NCBI GenBank assembly: GCA_030152275.1
Contig: JASLHF010000186.1
Location: forward strand, 1 to 9,911
From: Acinetobacter sp.
GTDB lineage: Bacteria; Pseudomonadota; Gammaproteobacteria; Pseudomonadales; Moraxellaceae
Direction: 5' to 3'
DNA: 9,911 nucleotides
The position numbers were made by a program, and so were the translations under genes. Positions 1 through 6,658 of this stretch are shown one piece after another. The first letter of the stretch is position 1, and each line of letters begins with the position of its first letter. A model generated the notes under the pieces. The model saw only the letters and a program-made list of their open reading frames with translations, had not been told where the DNA came from and did no database searches.

Positions 1-182
1 CCTAAATCCGGCAGACCATAAGAGTAGTTCGCGACACCGGCACCCGAAACATAAATGGCCTTGTAGCCCACCTGTTTGGCCATCATCGCTGCATAAGCGT
101 TGACTGTACCGATGATTTGTAAGGGTTTTTCAACTTCCAGCGCTTGTCTAAATCTTAAGCCTGCAGACGTTTGTTCTGTCAT
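1..182 (-). CDS. prpB: 2-methylisocitrate lyase, N-terminal part (runs off the left edge)
   Basis: Only the first 60 codons are inside the window; the gene continues leftward. By family, the product cleaves 2-methylisocitrate to pyruvate and succinate, the last step of the cytoplasmic methylcitrate cycle for propionate. The translation begins MTEQTSAGLRFRQAL and matches the PrpB N terminus as I recall it from E. coli: LQIIGTVNAYAAMMAKQ (21-37), GYKAIYVSG (39-47) and GLPDLG (56-61), which form the first strands of the isocitrate lyase/PEP mutase TIM barrel. The ATG at 182-180 is preceded by GGAAAGGAAT (192-183), a good Shine-Dalgarno. The substrate loop reads SGAGV where I expect SGGGV. A possible -10 (TATACT on the minus strand, 227-222) lies about 40 bases upstream with no clear -35. 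The gene is divergent from a TetR regulator. Family assignment is firm; prpB over a paralogue rests on 61 residues. Confidence 0.85.
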   Translation of the reverse strand, partial: MTEQTSAGLRFRQALEVEKPLQIIGTVNAYAAMMAKQVGYKAIYVSGAGVANYSYGLPDL

Positions 183-349
183 ATTCCTTTCCACAGTGGT
201 CTGTTTATTTATTGAGGTTTGAGTATAACCATAAATATTCAGCTCGCTATGACCCATTAGAATTTTTACTCTAAAACTTTAGTCAAATATTTTTGAAATA
301 TATAATATTATTTCGTTACAGCATGGTTATCTTTTACACCTCGAAGGCT

Positions 350-373
350 GCAGAAACTTGTACAAACTTTTGC
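350..373. promoter_or_regulatory. Imperfect 24-bp palindrome, candidate TetR operator
   Basis: The core TTGTACAA (358-365) is a perfect 8-bp palindrome. The flanks GCAGAAAC (350-357) and ACTTTTGC (366-373) add five further symmetric pairs, including GCA/TGC at the ends. It abuts the TATAAT at 374 and covers the region where RNA polymerase would contact the -35 and extended -10. Size and position fit an autoregulatory TetR-family operator. Binding by the product of the adjacent gene is inferred. Confidence 0.45.
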
Positions 374-379
374 TATAAT
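371..379 (+). promoter_or_regulatory. Extended -10 promoter of the TetR-family gene
   Basis: TGCTATAAT is an extended -10 (TGn) joined to a perfect TATAAT (374-379). The -35 region at correct spacing (about 351-356, CAGAAA) is poor, which is usual for extended -10 promoters. Transcription would start near 386, giving a leader of about 36 bases before the ATG at 422. Confidence 0.65.
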
Positions 380-421
380 TTCAAGTAATTTTTTAATTTA
401 TAGTTTTAATTTTTCCAATAT

Positions 422-1069
422 ATGCAAGATTTACAGTTAGAACCCATCGCCCGTGATTTACCGCAAACCAAGCGCGGTCATGAACGTTGTGTTGCACTTT
501 TAGAAAGCGCTGCCGAGCTATTTCTAAAATTTGGCTATGAAGCTGTTTCTTTAGACGATATTGTGAACCATGCAGGCGGCTCTAAAGCCTCGATCTATAA
601 ATATTTCGGCAATAAAGAAGGTTTATTTAAAGCCATTTGCGATTATCGCCGTGATCAATTTTTTAATGACATCTGTCAGCCCTTTGAAGTCACGCAAACG
701 GATTTCCGCAGTTATCTGATTAAAACCTTAATGAACTTTCAACGTCACTTAAATCAGCCAGAAAAAGCTGCATTTATGCGTTTAATCTTAGAACAAAGTC
801 AGCGTAATCCAGAATTAGCGCGGCACATTCATGAACATGGCCCTAAACAAATTCAACAAGCAATTGCAAATGCACTTGAAACCGCAGATAAGCAAGGTTT
901 TCTGGTATGCCATAACCCAATTTTTTCAGCACAACTCTATTTTGGCATCTTGCGTAATATTGAATGGAAAATATTAATGGGACTTCCAGCAGAAGAAACT
1001 GATCAAGAAAACATCAACTATATTAGTTATTGTGTAGATCGCTTTCTAGATGGCCACCAAAAGCAATAG
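422..1069 (+). CDS. TetR/AcrR-family transcriptional regulator
   Basis: This 215-residue protein has the usual length for a one-domain-pair TetR regulator. Residues 20-70 form the DNA-binding helix-turn-helix: a first helix (VALLESAAELFLKFGYEAVS), then DDIVNHAGGSKASIYKYFGNKEGLF at 45-69, with the recognition helix around 53-61 (GSKASIYKY). The remaining 140 residues are predicted helical and resemble the AefR-type C-terminal ligand and dimerisation domain; the effector cannot be read from sequence. No clear Shine-Dalgarno precedes the ATG at 422, and no nearby in-frame start is better. The first 15 or so residues before the helical domain may be a flexible tail. It is divergent from prpB, with 239 bases between the starts, and lies directly upstream of argF on the same strand. 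Control of prpB is possible but unproven; self-control is the simplest inference because of the palindrome at its promoter. Confidence 0.9.
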   Translation: MQDLQLEPIARDLPQTKRGHERCVALLESAAELFLKFGYEAVSLDDIVNHAGGSKASIYKYFGNKEGLFKAICDYRRDQFFNDICQPFEVTQTDFRSYLIKTLMNFQRHLNQPEKAAFMRLILEQSQRNPELARHIHEHGPKQIQQAIANALETADKQGFLVCHNPIFSAQLYFGILRNIEWKILMGLPAEETDQENINYISYCVDRFLDGHQKQ

Positions 1070-1074
1070 TTTTT

Positions 1075-1102
1075 TTGCAATTTTGCATTTACTTGGTATA
1101 GA
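1075..1102 (+). promoter_or_regulatory. Likely argF promoter
   Basis: A -35-like TTGCAA (1075-1080) and an extended -10 TGGTATAGA (TG at 1094-1095, TATAGA at 1097-1102) are separated by 16 bases. The -35 lies just after the TetR gene's stop codon and inside a small palindrome, TGCAA-TT-TTGCA (1076-1087), that could be an operator. Transcription would start near 1109, leaving a leader of about 75 bases before argF. Confidence 0.5.
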
Positions 1103-1133
1103 GTATTCGATTCTCCTTTTCTTTTAACCAACC

Positions 1134-1150
1134 AACAACTAATTGTTGTT
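1134..1150 (+). repeat. Small inverted repeat in the argF leader
   Basis: AACAAC (1134-1139) and GTTGTT (1145-1150) form a perfect 6-bp stem around a 5-base loop, followed by an AT-rich stretch with six T in a row (1153-1158). All pairs but the two G-C pairs are A-T, so it is weak as a terminator. It might end TetR transcription inefficiently or act in the argF leader. Confidence 0.3.
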
Positions 1151-1184
1151 TATTTTTTGATTCAGCAATTATTGTGGAGTAACA

Positions 1185-2102
1185 ATGGCTCTACGTCACT
1201 TTCTCACTTTACGCGATTTATCGACTTTAGAACTCAATCAAATTGTACAGCGCGCAATTGAACTCAAGCGCAAACAACATAACAATGAGGTTTTCCAACC
1301 TTTCGTTGGCAAAGTCATGGGCATGATTTTTGAAAAATCGAGCACCCGTACCCGTGTATCGTTTGAAGCTGGTATGAGCCAGTTCGGTGGCAGCGCAATT
1401 TTCCTTTCATCACGTGACTCTCAATTAGGCCGTGGTGAACCCGTTGAAGATTCTGCACGTGTAATTTCAAGCATGCTCGATATTGTCATGATTCGTACTT
1501 TCGGACACGACATTGTTGAACGTTTTGCCTCTTATTCAAAAGTTCCTGTGATTAATGCATTAACAGATGATCACCACCCTTGCCAATTACTGGCAGACGT
1601 ACAAACTTTTGTTGAACACCGTGGTTCAATCGAAGGTAAAACCGTTGCTTGGATTGGTGATGGCAACAATATGTGTAATTCTTATATTGAAGCTGCGCAC
1701 ATGTGGGGCTTTAAATTAAAAATTGCTGCGCCTAAAGGTTATGAACCGAAGCCAGAATTCCTAACTGAATTTGCGCACTGTGCAGAACTTGTCAGCTCTG
1801 CTGAAGATGCTGCTGTAAATGCCGATCTTATTGTGACTGACGTTTGGGCAAGTATGGGACAGGAAGAAGAACAAAAAATCCGTGAAAAAGCCTTTGCTGA
1901 CTATCAAGTAAATGAACGTTTAATGGATTTAGCTCACCCAGATTGCTTGTTCATGCACTGTTTACCTGCTCACCGCGGTGAAGAAATTTCAGAAAATATG
2001 CTGGATCACAAAAATGCTGTGGTGTGGAATGAAGCTGAAAACCGCTTACATGCACAAAAAGCATTGGTTGAATTCTTGTTGAATGAAAACCTTAAAAAAT
2101 AA
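1185..2102 (+). CDS. argF: Ornithine carbamoyltransferase
   Basis: This enzyme joins carbamoyl phosphate and ornithine to make citrulline in cytoplasmic arginine biosynthesis. The 305-residue length is normal. The carbamoyl-phosphate site STRTR is at 53-57 inside FEKSSTRTRVSFE, and HPCQ is at 131-134. The ornithine side carries DVWASMG (219-225, the SMG loop) and HCLPAHRG (258-265) with the catalytic Cys259. IGDGNNMCNS around 157-166 is also typical. These features separate it from aspartate carbamoyltransferase. The ATG has a good Shine-Dalgarno, GGAG at 1176-1179, five bases upstream. It looks monocistronic: its own promoter lies before it and a strong terminator follows 15 bases after the stop. 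A catabolic role (ArcB) is less likely because no other arginine deiminase pathway gene lies beside it in this window. Confidence 0.97.
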   Translation: MALRHFLTLRDLSTLELNQIVQRAIELKRKQHNNEVFQPFVGKVMGMIFEKSSTRTRVSFEAGMSQFGGSAIFLSSRDSQLGRGEPVEDSARVISSMLDIVMIRTFGHDIVERFASYSKVPVINALTDDHHPCQLLADVQTFVEHRGSIEGKTVAWIGDGNNMCNSYIEAAHMWGFKLKIAAPKGYEPKPEFLTEFAHCAELVSSAEDAAVNADLIVTDVWASMGQEEEQKIREKAFADYQVNERLMDLAHPDCLFMHCLPAHRGEEISENMLDHKNAVVWNEAENRLHAQKALVEFLLNENLKK

Positions 2103-2116
2103 GCAATAATTTGATT

Positions 2117-2144
2117 AAAAAAAGCACCTTTGGGTGCTTTTTTT
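2117..2144 (+). terminator. Intrinsic terminator of argF
   Basis: GCACC (2124-2128) pairs with GGTGC (2133-2137) around a TTTG loop. The stem is lengthened by A-run/T-run pairing to about 12 bp and ends in seven T. It sits 15 bases after the argF stop. Confidence 0.93.
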
Positions 2145-2203
2145 ATAAACGCATGTTTTAATAAAACCATAAATTTTATAAGCGATGATAAGCGACACTC
2201 TCC

Positions 2204-2677
2204 ATGCTATTTAAAAAAACTGGCCTGTGCCTTGCTGTGGTTCTCAGCACTTCCTTATTCCAAGTTCAGGCATCTGAATTTGATCAGTATCTGCAATCTA
2301 AACAAATCATTGATAAAAATTATAAAATTATCAAACCCGATACATTGAATGAGCTGTTAGCTGTTCTCAGCGCAGAAGACTCTAAAACCCTGCCATTGGA
2401 AGTGGATAATAATACGGTGATTGAACAGCTGGGCTTATATGCCAACCGTACCGAACTAAAAGGTCTGATTATCACCCCGGATTTTACTCAGTTTGAACAG
2501 GATTTAGGCCATAAAGAAGTCAAAAAACTGATCATGAAAAACCTAATTCAAAGCTGCAATATTTTCTATGAGCACCATTATCAGCAGAAAAATCCTTATA
2601 CCGTGTTTTTAAAACTAACTTCTGCAAAAAACAGCTACAATCTTGAGTTAAAGCAGGCTGACTGCGGTTTTCAATAA
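2204..2677 (+). CDS. Putative exported protein of unknown function
   Basis: I do not recognise a family. The 157-residue product starts with a classical signal peptide: KK at positions 4-5, a hydrophobic stretch (GLCLAVVLSTSLF, 7-19) and a likely cleavage after VQA (23). This gives a mature periplasmic or secreted protein of about 134 residues. Two cysteines remain in the mature part, C118 and C154, which could form one disulfide. The rest is a mix of predicted helices and strands with no known motif. There is no clear Shine-Dalgarno before the ATG at 2204 and no obvious promoter, only weak AT-rich hexamers around 2155-2182. It stands between the argF terminator and another exported-protein gene on the same strand, 71 bases ahead of it. 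The signal peptide and normal codon pattern make it a credible gene. Confidence 0.75.
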   Translation: MLFKKTGLCLAVVLSTSLFQVQASEFDQYLQSKQIIDKNYKIIKPDTLNELLAVLSAEDSKTLPLEVDNNTVIEQLGLYANRTELKGLIITPDFTQFEQDLGHKEVKKLIMKNLIQSCNIFYEHHYQQKNPYTVFLKLTSAKNSYNLELKQADCGFQ

Positions 2678-2686
2678 GCAATGCGG

Positions 2687-2715
2687 GTGATTTTCGAAGC
2701 CATTTTGAAGATCAC
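2687..2715 (+). terminator. Hairpin after the 157-residue exported protein
   Basis: GTGATTTTC (2687-2695) pairs with GAAGATCAC (2707-2715) over 9 bp including one G-T wobble, with an 11-base loop. The following sequence, TCATTATTTATTTT, is T-rich but not a clean T run, so this is a weak or partial terminator candidate. Confidence 0.4.
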
Positions 2716-2748
2716 TCATTATTTATTTTGCTTCAAACATTTTAAAAT

Positions 2749-2973
2749 ATGAAAAATAATTATAAATTTAAAATATTATCTGCATTTATCGCACTATTGT
2801 TTCTATGCATCGCCTGCAATCAAGCACTAAATCATTTGGATATACATCTTGATTTGTATTCAGATTATGGCACCATGACGCCCGAAAAACAGCGCATCAT
2901 CTTTAGTCAGCCACAGCAGGCCAAAGCCTATTATAAAGCCATTATTCCCATACCCGGCGTAACCGCTACATAA
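2749..2973 (+). pseudogene. 5' fragment of a membrane-anchored or lipoprotein gene, probably frameshifted
   Basis: The 74-codon frame begins MKNNYKFKILSAF and has a hydrophobic segment at about 8-22 ending in LFLCIAC. This could be a signal anchor or a non-ideal lipobox with C23 as the lipidated residue (C at -3 is unusual). The remainder, through SDYGTMTPEKQRIIFSQPQ, looks like genuine protein sequence but stops abruptly at the TAA at 2971-2973. A long open frame without an ATG start begins immediately downstream in another register. A frame with no stop before the end of the next gene opens at 2937, so the two overlap for about 36 bases. I infer that this is the secretion signal of an originally single gene of about 375 codons. 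It could instead be a genuine small protein. No clear Shine-Dalgarno precedes the ATG. Family unknown. Confidence 0.55.
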
Positions 2974-3002
2974 GCCAATGCAGCTTCCTGCTGCTGCCAT
3001 GC

Positions 3003-3887
3003 TTGAAGGAAAATTTCATTTCTCAGCCAATTCAAGGCACTGCAGATCTTGCTAAGCGCAGTATTGATTTCCATGTACCTGAATATCATAGATGGTTATA
3101 CAAACTCAGCAGCTTCAGCTACACATTGCCGGAAACAAATCCTAAGAATAGACAGCCTTTAACTTTAGAAGGTCAATTTTTAATTCAAACCCCTTTCACC
3201 GCCGGTGGCGGGCATGTACTGCAGCAGGCCATTAACATTGGCACTAGCTATGAAGGCCTTCAAGGCACATTACAACTCAGCAAGCCTGGCTATGAAACCA
3301 GTGCGAATGCAAGTTCAGATTTAATTCTCGATAACCATTCACCGCCCTATCAATTTGCGAAACATCACCCTTATTGGGGCTATATGCAAAACAGCAATAT
3401 TCGATATTTGAATAATGTTCAAAGCAGTGACCATAGCGCTGCACTCAAAAACAGCATTCCCAATGCAGACGAAGTCTATGAAGCGCACAAATATACGGTT
3501 CAGCTTGAGCAGCTGTATTTTGAAAACTATGTTATTCGGGCTAAGCTCAAAGACAGCAGTACTTGCGCTGAATACCCAAGTTTCGAATACAACATGTTTT
3601 ATATTAATGGCAATTTGGTTAATTATACGTCAACACAAACAGATCAAACCGCCTGCAAAACGCACTATAAAAGCCTCAGCCGTTTTGAAAATGGCGATAT
3701 TGACAGTTTTGGACACAGTGTTTATGACAACAAAAGCAACCGCATGCACTATGCTGAATGGAATTATTTATGCCCCAAACAAAGGCAGTCTTTATTAGGC
3801 CAATGCGTGCTGGCCAAATCTGACCTCAAAGAGATTCAGCAGATTGAAGCTGACAGCCGGCGCATTGTGAAATGGTTCCAGCCTTGA
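3003..3887 (+). pseudogene. 3' body of an unknown exported protein, separated from its signal by frameshift
   Basis: The frame is open from 2937 to the TGA at 3885-3887. The only early start is TTG at 3003, with no Shine-Dalgarno; the first in-frame ATG is at codon 128. The 294-residue translation is rich in aromatic residues and likely beta strands. It carries four cysteines (188, 218, 257, 268), a pattern fitting two disulfides in a periplasmic or surface protein, yet it has no signal peptide of its own. The fragment ending at 2973 supplies exactly that signal. A third register (2963 to about 3012, reading KPMQLPAAAMLEG) could bridge the two, so the break may be two +1 shifts close together or one net -1 event. 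I do not recognise the family. Sequencing error and real inactivation cannot be told apart from here. The 3' end converges with ynfA, 49 bases away. Confidence 0.55.
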
Positions 3888-3936
3888 TACAAATTTAAAG
3901 CTGATGCCTTAACTCATCCTCATATATAAAAGCAGC

Positions 3937-4290
3937 TTATCGAATCAGCCCCTGAGGCTGTAAAATAATTAAAGCAGCCCCTGCCAACACCACAGCTCCG
4001 CCTAACATATCCCAACGGGACAAACTGACCTGATCGACAAACTTGAGCCACATTAATGCAGTAAAAATATAAATACCGCCGTAGGCTGCATAAATACGCC
4101 CTGAAGCTGCGGGATGCAAGGTAAGTAACCAGACAAAAATACCTAATGCCAAAGCAGTTGGAATCCACAACCATTGGGATTTATGTTGATTCAAAATCAA
4201 ATAGGGAAAATAACAACCTAAAATTTCCATGACTGCCGTAATCAGAAAAAGACCAAAGGTCATTAATAATTTACCGATTTGTATATCCAT
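3937..4290 (-). CDS. ynfA: YnfA/UPF0060-family small inner-membrane protein
   Basis: The 117-residue product has four hydrophobic segments (about 8-30, 39-57, 64-83 and 96-111). Its signature LTLHPAASGRIYAAYGGIY (56-74) is the hallmark of the YnfA family, and LGCYFPYL near 24-31 also fits. YnfA proteins resemble small multidrug resistance transporters and sit in the inner membrane; efflux of toxic compounds has been reported for some members, but the substrate here is unknown. The start at 4290 gives a few more residues than the roughly 108 of E. coli. Met10 (4263) would give a length closer to the family, and neither has a strong Shine-Dalgarno, so the start is uncertain. It lies downstream of the clpA terminator on the same strand, with only 38 bases between, and no convincing promoter there; read-through from clpA is possible. 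Confidence 0.92.
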   Translation of the reverse strand: MDIQIGKLLMTFGLFLITAVMEILGCYFPYLILNQHKSQWLWIPTALALGIFVWLLTLHPAASGRIYAAYGGIYIFTALMWLKFVDQVSLSRWDMLGGAVVLAGAALIILQPQGLIR

Positions 4291-4328
4291 TCAGTCAAGT
4301 CCAACAATTTAATCAAAGATCAGCACAT

Positions 4329-4354
4329 AAAAAACCCGTGCGAACACGGGTTTT
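4329..4354 (-). terminator. Intrinsic terminator of clpA
   Basis: Read on the minus strand, CCCGTG-TTCG-CACGGG (4350-4335) is a 6-bp GC-rich stem with a UUCG tetraloop, extended by A/T pairs and followed by six T (4334-4329). It lies 16 bases after the clpA stop. The plus strand also ends in four T, so it could act weakly in both directions. Confidence 0.92.
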
Positions 4355-4369
4355 CATCATTACGCTAAA

Positions 4370-6646
4370 TTAGGCAGGTTCAGCCGTTTGATCTTCAAAC
4401 ACTTCAAGTTTCAAGCCCACAGCTTTACCATTTTCTTTTTTCACAGAAACAGCCACATTGCCGCCGTGTTCTGCCAACTCACCAAACAGAATCATTTCTG
4501 CAAGCGGTTTTTTCAAATGCTCTTGAATTAAACGCTGCATAGGACGCGCACCCATCAAGCGGTCATATCCTTGCTCTGCCATCCATTCACGCGCATCTTG
4601 ATCGACTTCAAGAATAACTTTCTTGTCATCAAGTTGAGCTTGAAGTTCAGTTAAAAACTTATCTACTACACTTTCAATAACGGTTGTTGGCAATGCTTTA
4701 AATTGAATCACGCCATCCAAACGGTTACGGAACTCTGGCGAGAAGGCTTTTTTCATCGCATCTTGGTTATCACGGCTGTTGTCTTGCTCTTTAAAACCGA
4801 TACTCACGCGCGAAATACTTTCTGCGCCAATATTGGTGGTGAGAACAAGCACGACATTACGGAAGTCCGATTTACGACCGTTATTATCAGTCAATGAACC
4901 GTGATCCATAATTTGCAATAACAAGTTAAAGACATCTGGATGCGCTTTTTCAATTTCATCAAGCAGCAAGACACAATGCGGATTTTTGTGAATCGCATCG
5001 GTGAGTAAACCACCTTGATCAAATCCTACATAACCCGGAGGCGCGCCAATCAAACGTGATACCGCATGGCGTTCCATATATTCAGACATATCGAAACGCA
5101 CCAGCTCTACACCCAGCAGTTTTGCCAGCTGTTTGGTCACTTCGGTTTTACCCACGCCCGTTGGGCCGGCAAACACAAAACTCCCCACAGGTTTATCTGG
5201 AGATTTTAAACCTGCACGTGACAGTTTAATCGCAGATGAAAGCGCTTCAATCGCTTCATCTTGACCAAACACTACGCGTTTAAGGTCACGTTCAAGATTT
5301 TCCAGTACGCTCTTGTCATCTTTAGACACTGTTTTCGGCGGAATACGTGCAATTTTCGATACGATATCTTCAATATTTTCCACTGAAATCACCGTATCGT
5401 CCTGCTCTGCTTTCAAACGACGCTGCGCACCTGCTTCATCAATGACATCAATGGCTTTGTCTGGCAAGAAACGATCATTAATAAACTTCGCAGAAAGTTC
5501 AACGGCAGAAACCAGTGCTTGATCTTCATATTTCACATGGTGGAAATCTTCAAATTTCGCTTTTAAACCACGCAGAATATCAATGGTTTCTGAAATTGAT
5601 GGTTCATTGACATCAATTTTTTGGAACCGACGCGATAAAGCATGATCTTTTTCAAAAACTTGACGGTATTCTTGGAAAGTCGTAGAACCAATGCAACGCA
5701 GTGTACCATTTGCCAAAGCTGGCTTGATCAAATTCGATGCATCCATCGTACTGCCCATGCTTGAGCCTGCACCAATGATCATATGAATTTCATCAATAAA
5801 TAAAATCGCTTCTGGTTTTTTCTTCAATGCATTTAACAGTTGTTTCAAGCGTTTTTCAAAATCACCGCGATATTTGGTGCCTGCAACCAGCGCGCCAATA
5901 TCCAAACTGTAGACTTCGGCATTTTCCAGCGGTTTTGGCGCTTTACCATTCACAATTAACCACGCCAGGCCTTCAGCAATCGAGGTTTTACCTACACCCG
6001 GATCACCCACCAGCAGTGGATTATTTTTGCGGCGGCGGCAAAGGATTTGCGCTGTACGCTCAATTTCTTTTTCACGGCCAATTAAAGGATCTGTCTTGCC
6101 TTTTTGTGCTTCAACATTCAGATTTGTCGTGTAAAGTTCAAGCGGTCCTGCATTTGCAGAAGATGAAGTTTCTCCATCCAACTCTTCTATTTCTTCTTCC
6201 TGCTGCACTTCTTCTTTACGGGTGCCATGCGAGAGATATTGAGTCAAAGTTAAACGGTTGATTTGATGGCGTTTTAATAAATAAACCGCAAACGAGTCAC
6301 GCTCTGAATACATAGCCACCAAAATGTCTGCACCTTCAACAGTTCGGTCTGTACCGCTAGACTGCACATGGAAAATGGCACGCTGTAAAATACGGTCAAA
6401 ACTTTCGGTTGGATGAGGCGCTTGATCGCTGTTTTCTCCAAGCTTAGGCGTATGCTGTTCGACGTATTCTTCAAGTTCTTTGCGAAGCACGATAATGTCT
6501 GCGCCGCAAGCTTTTAACGCATTTACAGCAGAGTCGTTATCAAGTAAAGCCAATAATAAATGTTCTACCGTCAGAAACTCATGTCTCTTTTGACGAGCCA
6601 TGCTGACAGCCAAACGTAGAGATACTTCTAATTGACGACTGAGCAT
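4370..6646 (-). CDS. clpA: ATP-dependent Clp protease ATP-binding subunit ClpA
   Basis: ClpA is the hexameric AAA+ unfoldase that threads substrates into ClpP in the cytoplasm. The length of 758 residues equals my recollection of the E. coli protein. In order, it has the Clp N domain (1-140, MLSRQLEVSL and RHEFLTVEHLLLALL), an acidic linker (145-158), and D1 with Walker A GDPGVGKT (214-221), Walker B ILFIDE (281-286) and paired arginines at 339-340. D2 has Walker A GPTGVGKT (494-501), Walker B VLLLDE (559-564), the ClpP-docking IGF tripeptide (616-618) and the sensor-2 GAR (699-701). There is no ClpB-type middle coiled coil, and the D2 IGF loop excludes ClpB. The start is fixed by a strong Shine-Dalgarno overlapping the clpS stop nine bases away, implying translational coupling. 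It ends in a UUCG terminator. Confidence 0.98.
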   Translation of the reverse strand: MLSRQLEVSLRLAVSMARQKRHEFLTVEHLLLALLDNDSAVNALKACGADIIVLRKELEEYVEQHTPKLGENSDQAPHPTESFDRILQRAIFHVQSSGTDRTVEGADILVAMYSERDSFAVYLLKRHQINRLTLTQYLSHGTRKEEVQQEEEIEELDGETSSSANAGPLELYTTNLNVEAQKGKTDPLIGREKEIERTAQILCRRRKNNPLLVGDPGVGKTSIAEGLAWLIVNGKAPKPLENAEVYSLDIGALVAGTKYRGDFEKRLKQLLNALKKKPEAILFIDEIHMIIGAGSSMGSTMDASNLIKPALANGTLRCIGSTTFQEYRQVFEKDHALSRRFQKIDVNEPSISETIDILRGLKAKFEDFHHVKYEDQALVSAVELSAKFINDRFLPDKAIDVIDEAGAQRRLKAEQDDTVISVENIEDIVSKIARIPPKTVSKDDKSVLENLERDLKRVVFGQDEAIEALSSAIKLSRAGLKSPDKPVGSFVFAGPTGVGKTEVTKQLAKLLGVELVRFDMSEYMERHAVSRLIGAPPGYVGFDQGGLLTDAIHKNPHCVLLLDEIEKAHPDVFNLLLQIMDHGSLTDNNGRKSDFRNVVLVLTTNIGAESISRVSIGFKEQDNSRDNQDAMKKAFSPEFRNRLDGVIQFKALPTTVIESVVDKFLTELQAQLDDKKVILEVDQDAREWMAEQGYDRLMGARPMQRLIQEHLKKPLAEMILFGELAEHGGNVAVSVKKENGKAVGLKLEVFEDQTAEPA

Positions 6647-6650
6647 GCAA

Positions 6651-6658
6651 CCCCCTTA
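6651..6658 (-). promoter_or_regulatory. clpA ribosome binding site overlapping the clpS stop
   Basis: On the minus strand TAAGGGGG contains the clpS stop codon TAA (6658-6656) and the purine-rich clpA Shine-Dalgarno, four bases before the clpA ATG. Ribosomes terminating on clpS would be delivered to the clpA start, which would help coordinate adaptor and unfoldase synthesis. Confidence 0.8.

Noticed and set aside
281..286. TTGACT on the minus strand as the prpB -35
   Set aside because: No acceptable -10 lies 16-18 bases downstream, and it is far from the prpB start.
2130..2348. 72-codon plus-strand frame overlapping the signal-peptide gene
   Set aside because: It starts inside the argF terminator hairpin and overlaps a frame with a clear signal peptide; its translation has no protein-like pattern.
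3006..3020. AAGGA followed by ATT as a rare start for the 3003-3887 frame
   Set aside because: ATT starts are very rare, and a frameshifted gene explains the missing start better.
3415..3798. 127-codon plus-strand frame inside the 3003-3887 frame
   Set aside because: It lies entirely within the longer frame, which shows more protein-like composition.
3946..3960. CAGCC-CCTGA-GGCTG hairpin as a terminator for the plus-strand gene
   Set aside because: It lies within the ynfA coding end and lacks a following T run on either strand.
5827..6261. 144-codon plus-strand frame opposite clpA
   Set aside because: It is antisense to the strongly conserved D1 domain of clpA and arises from its codon pattern.
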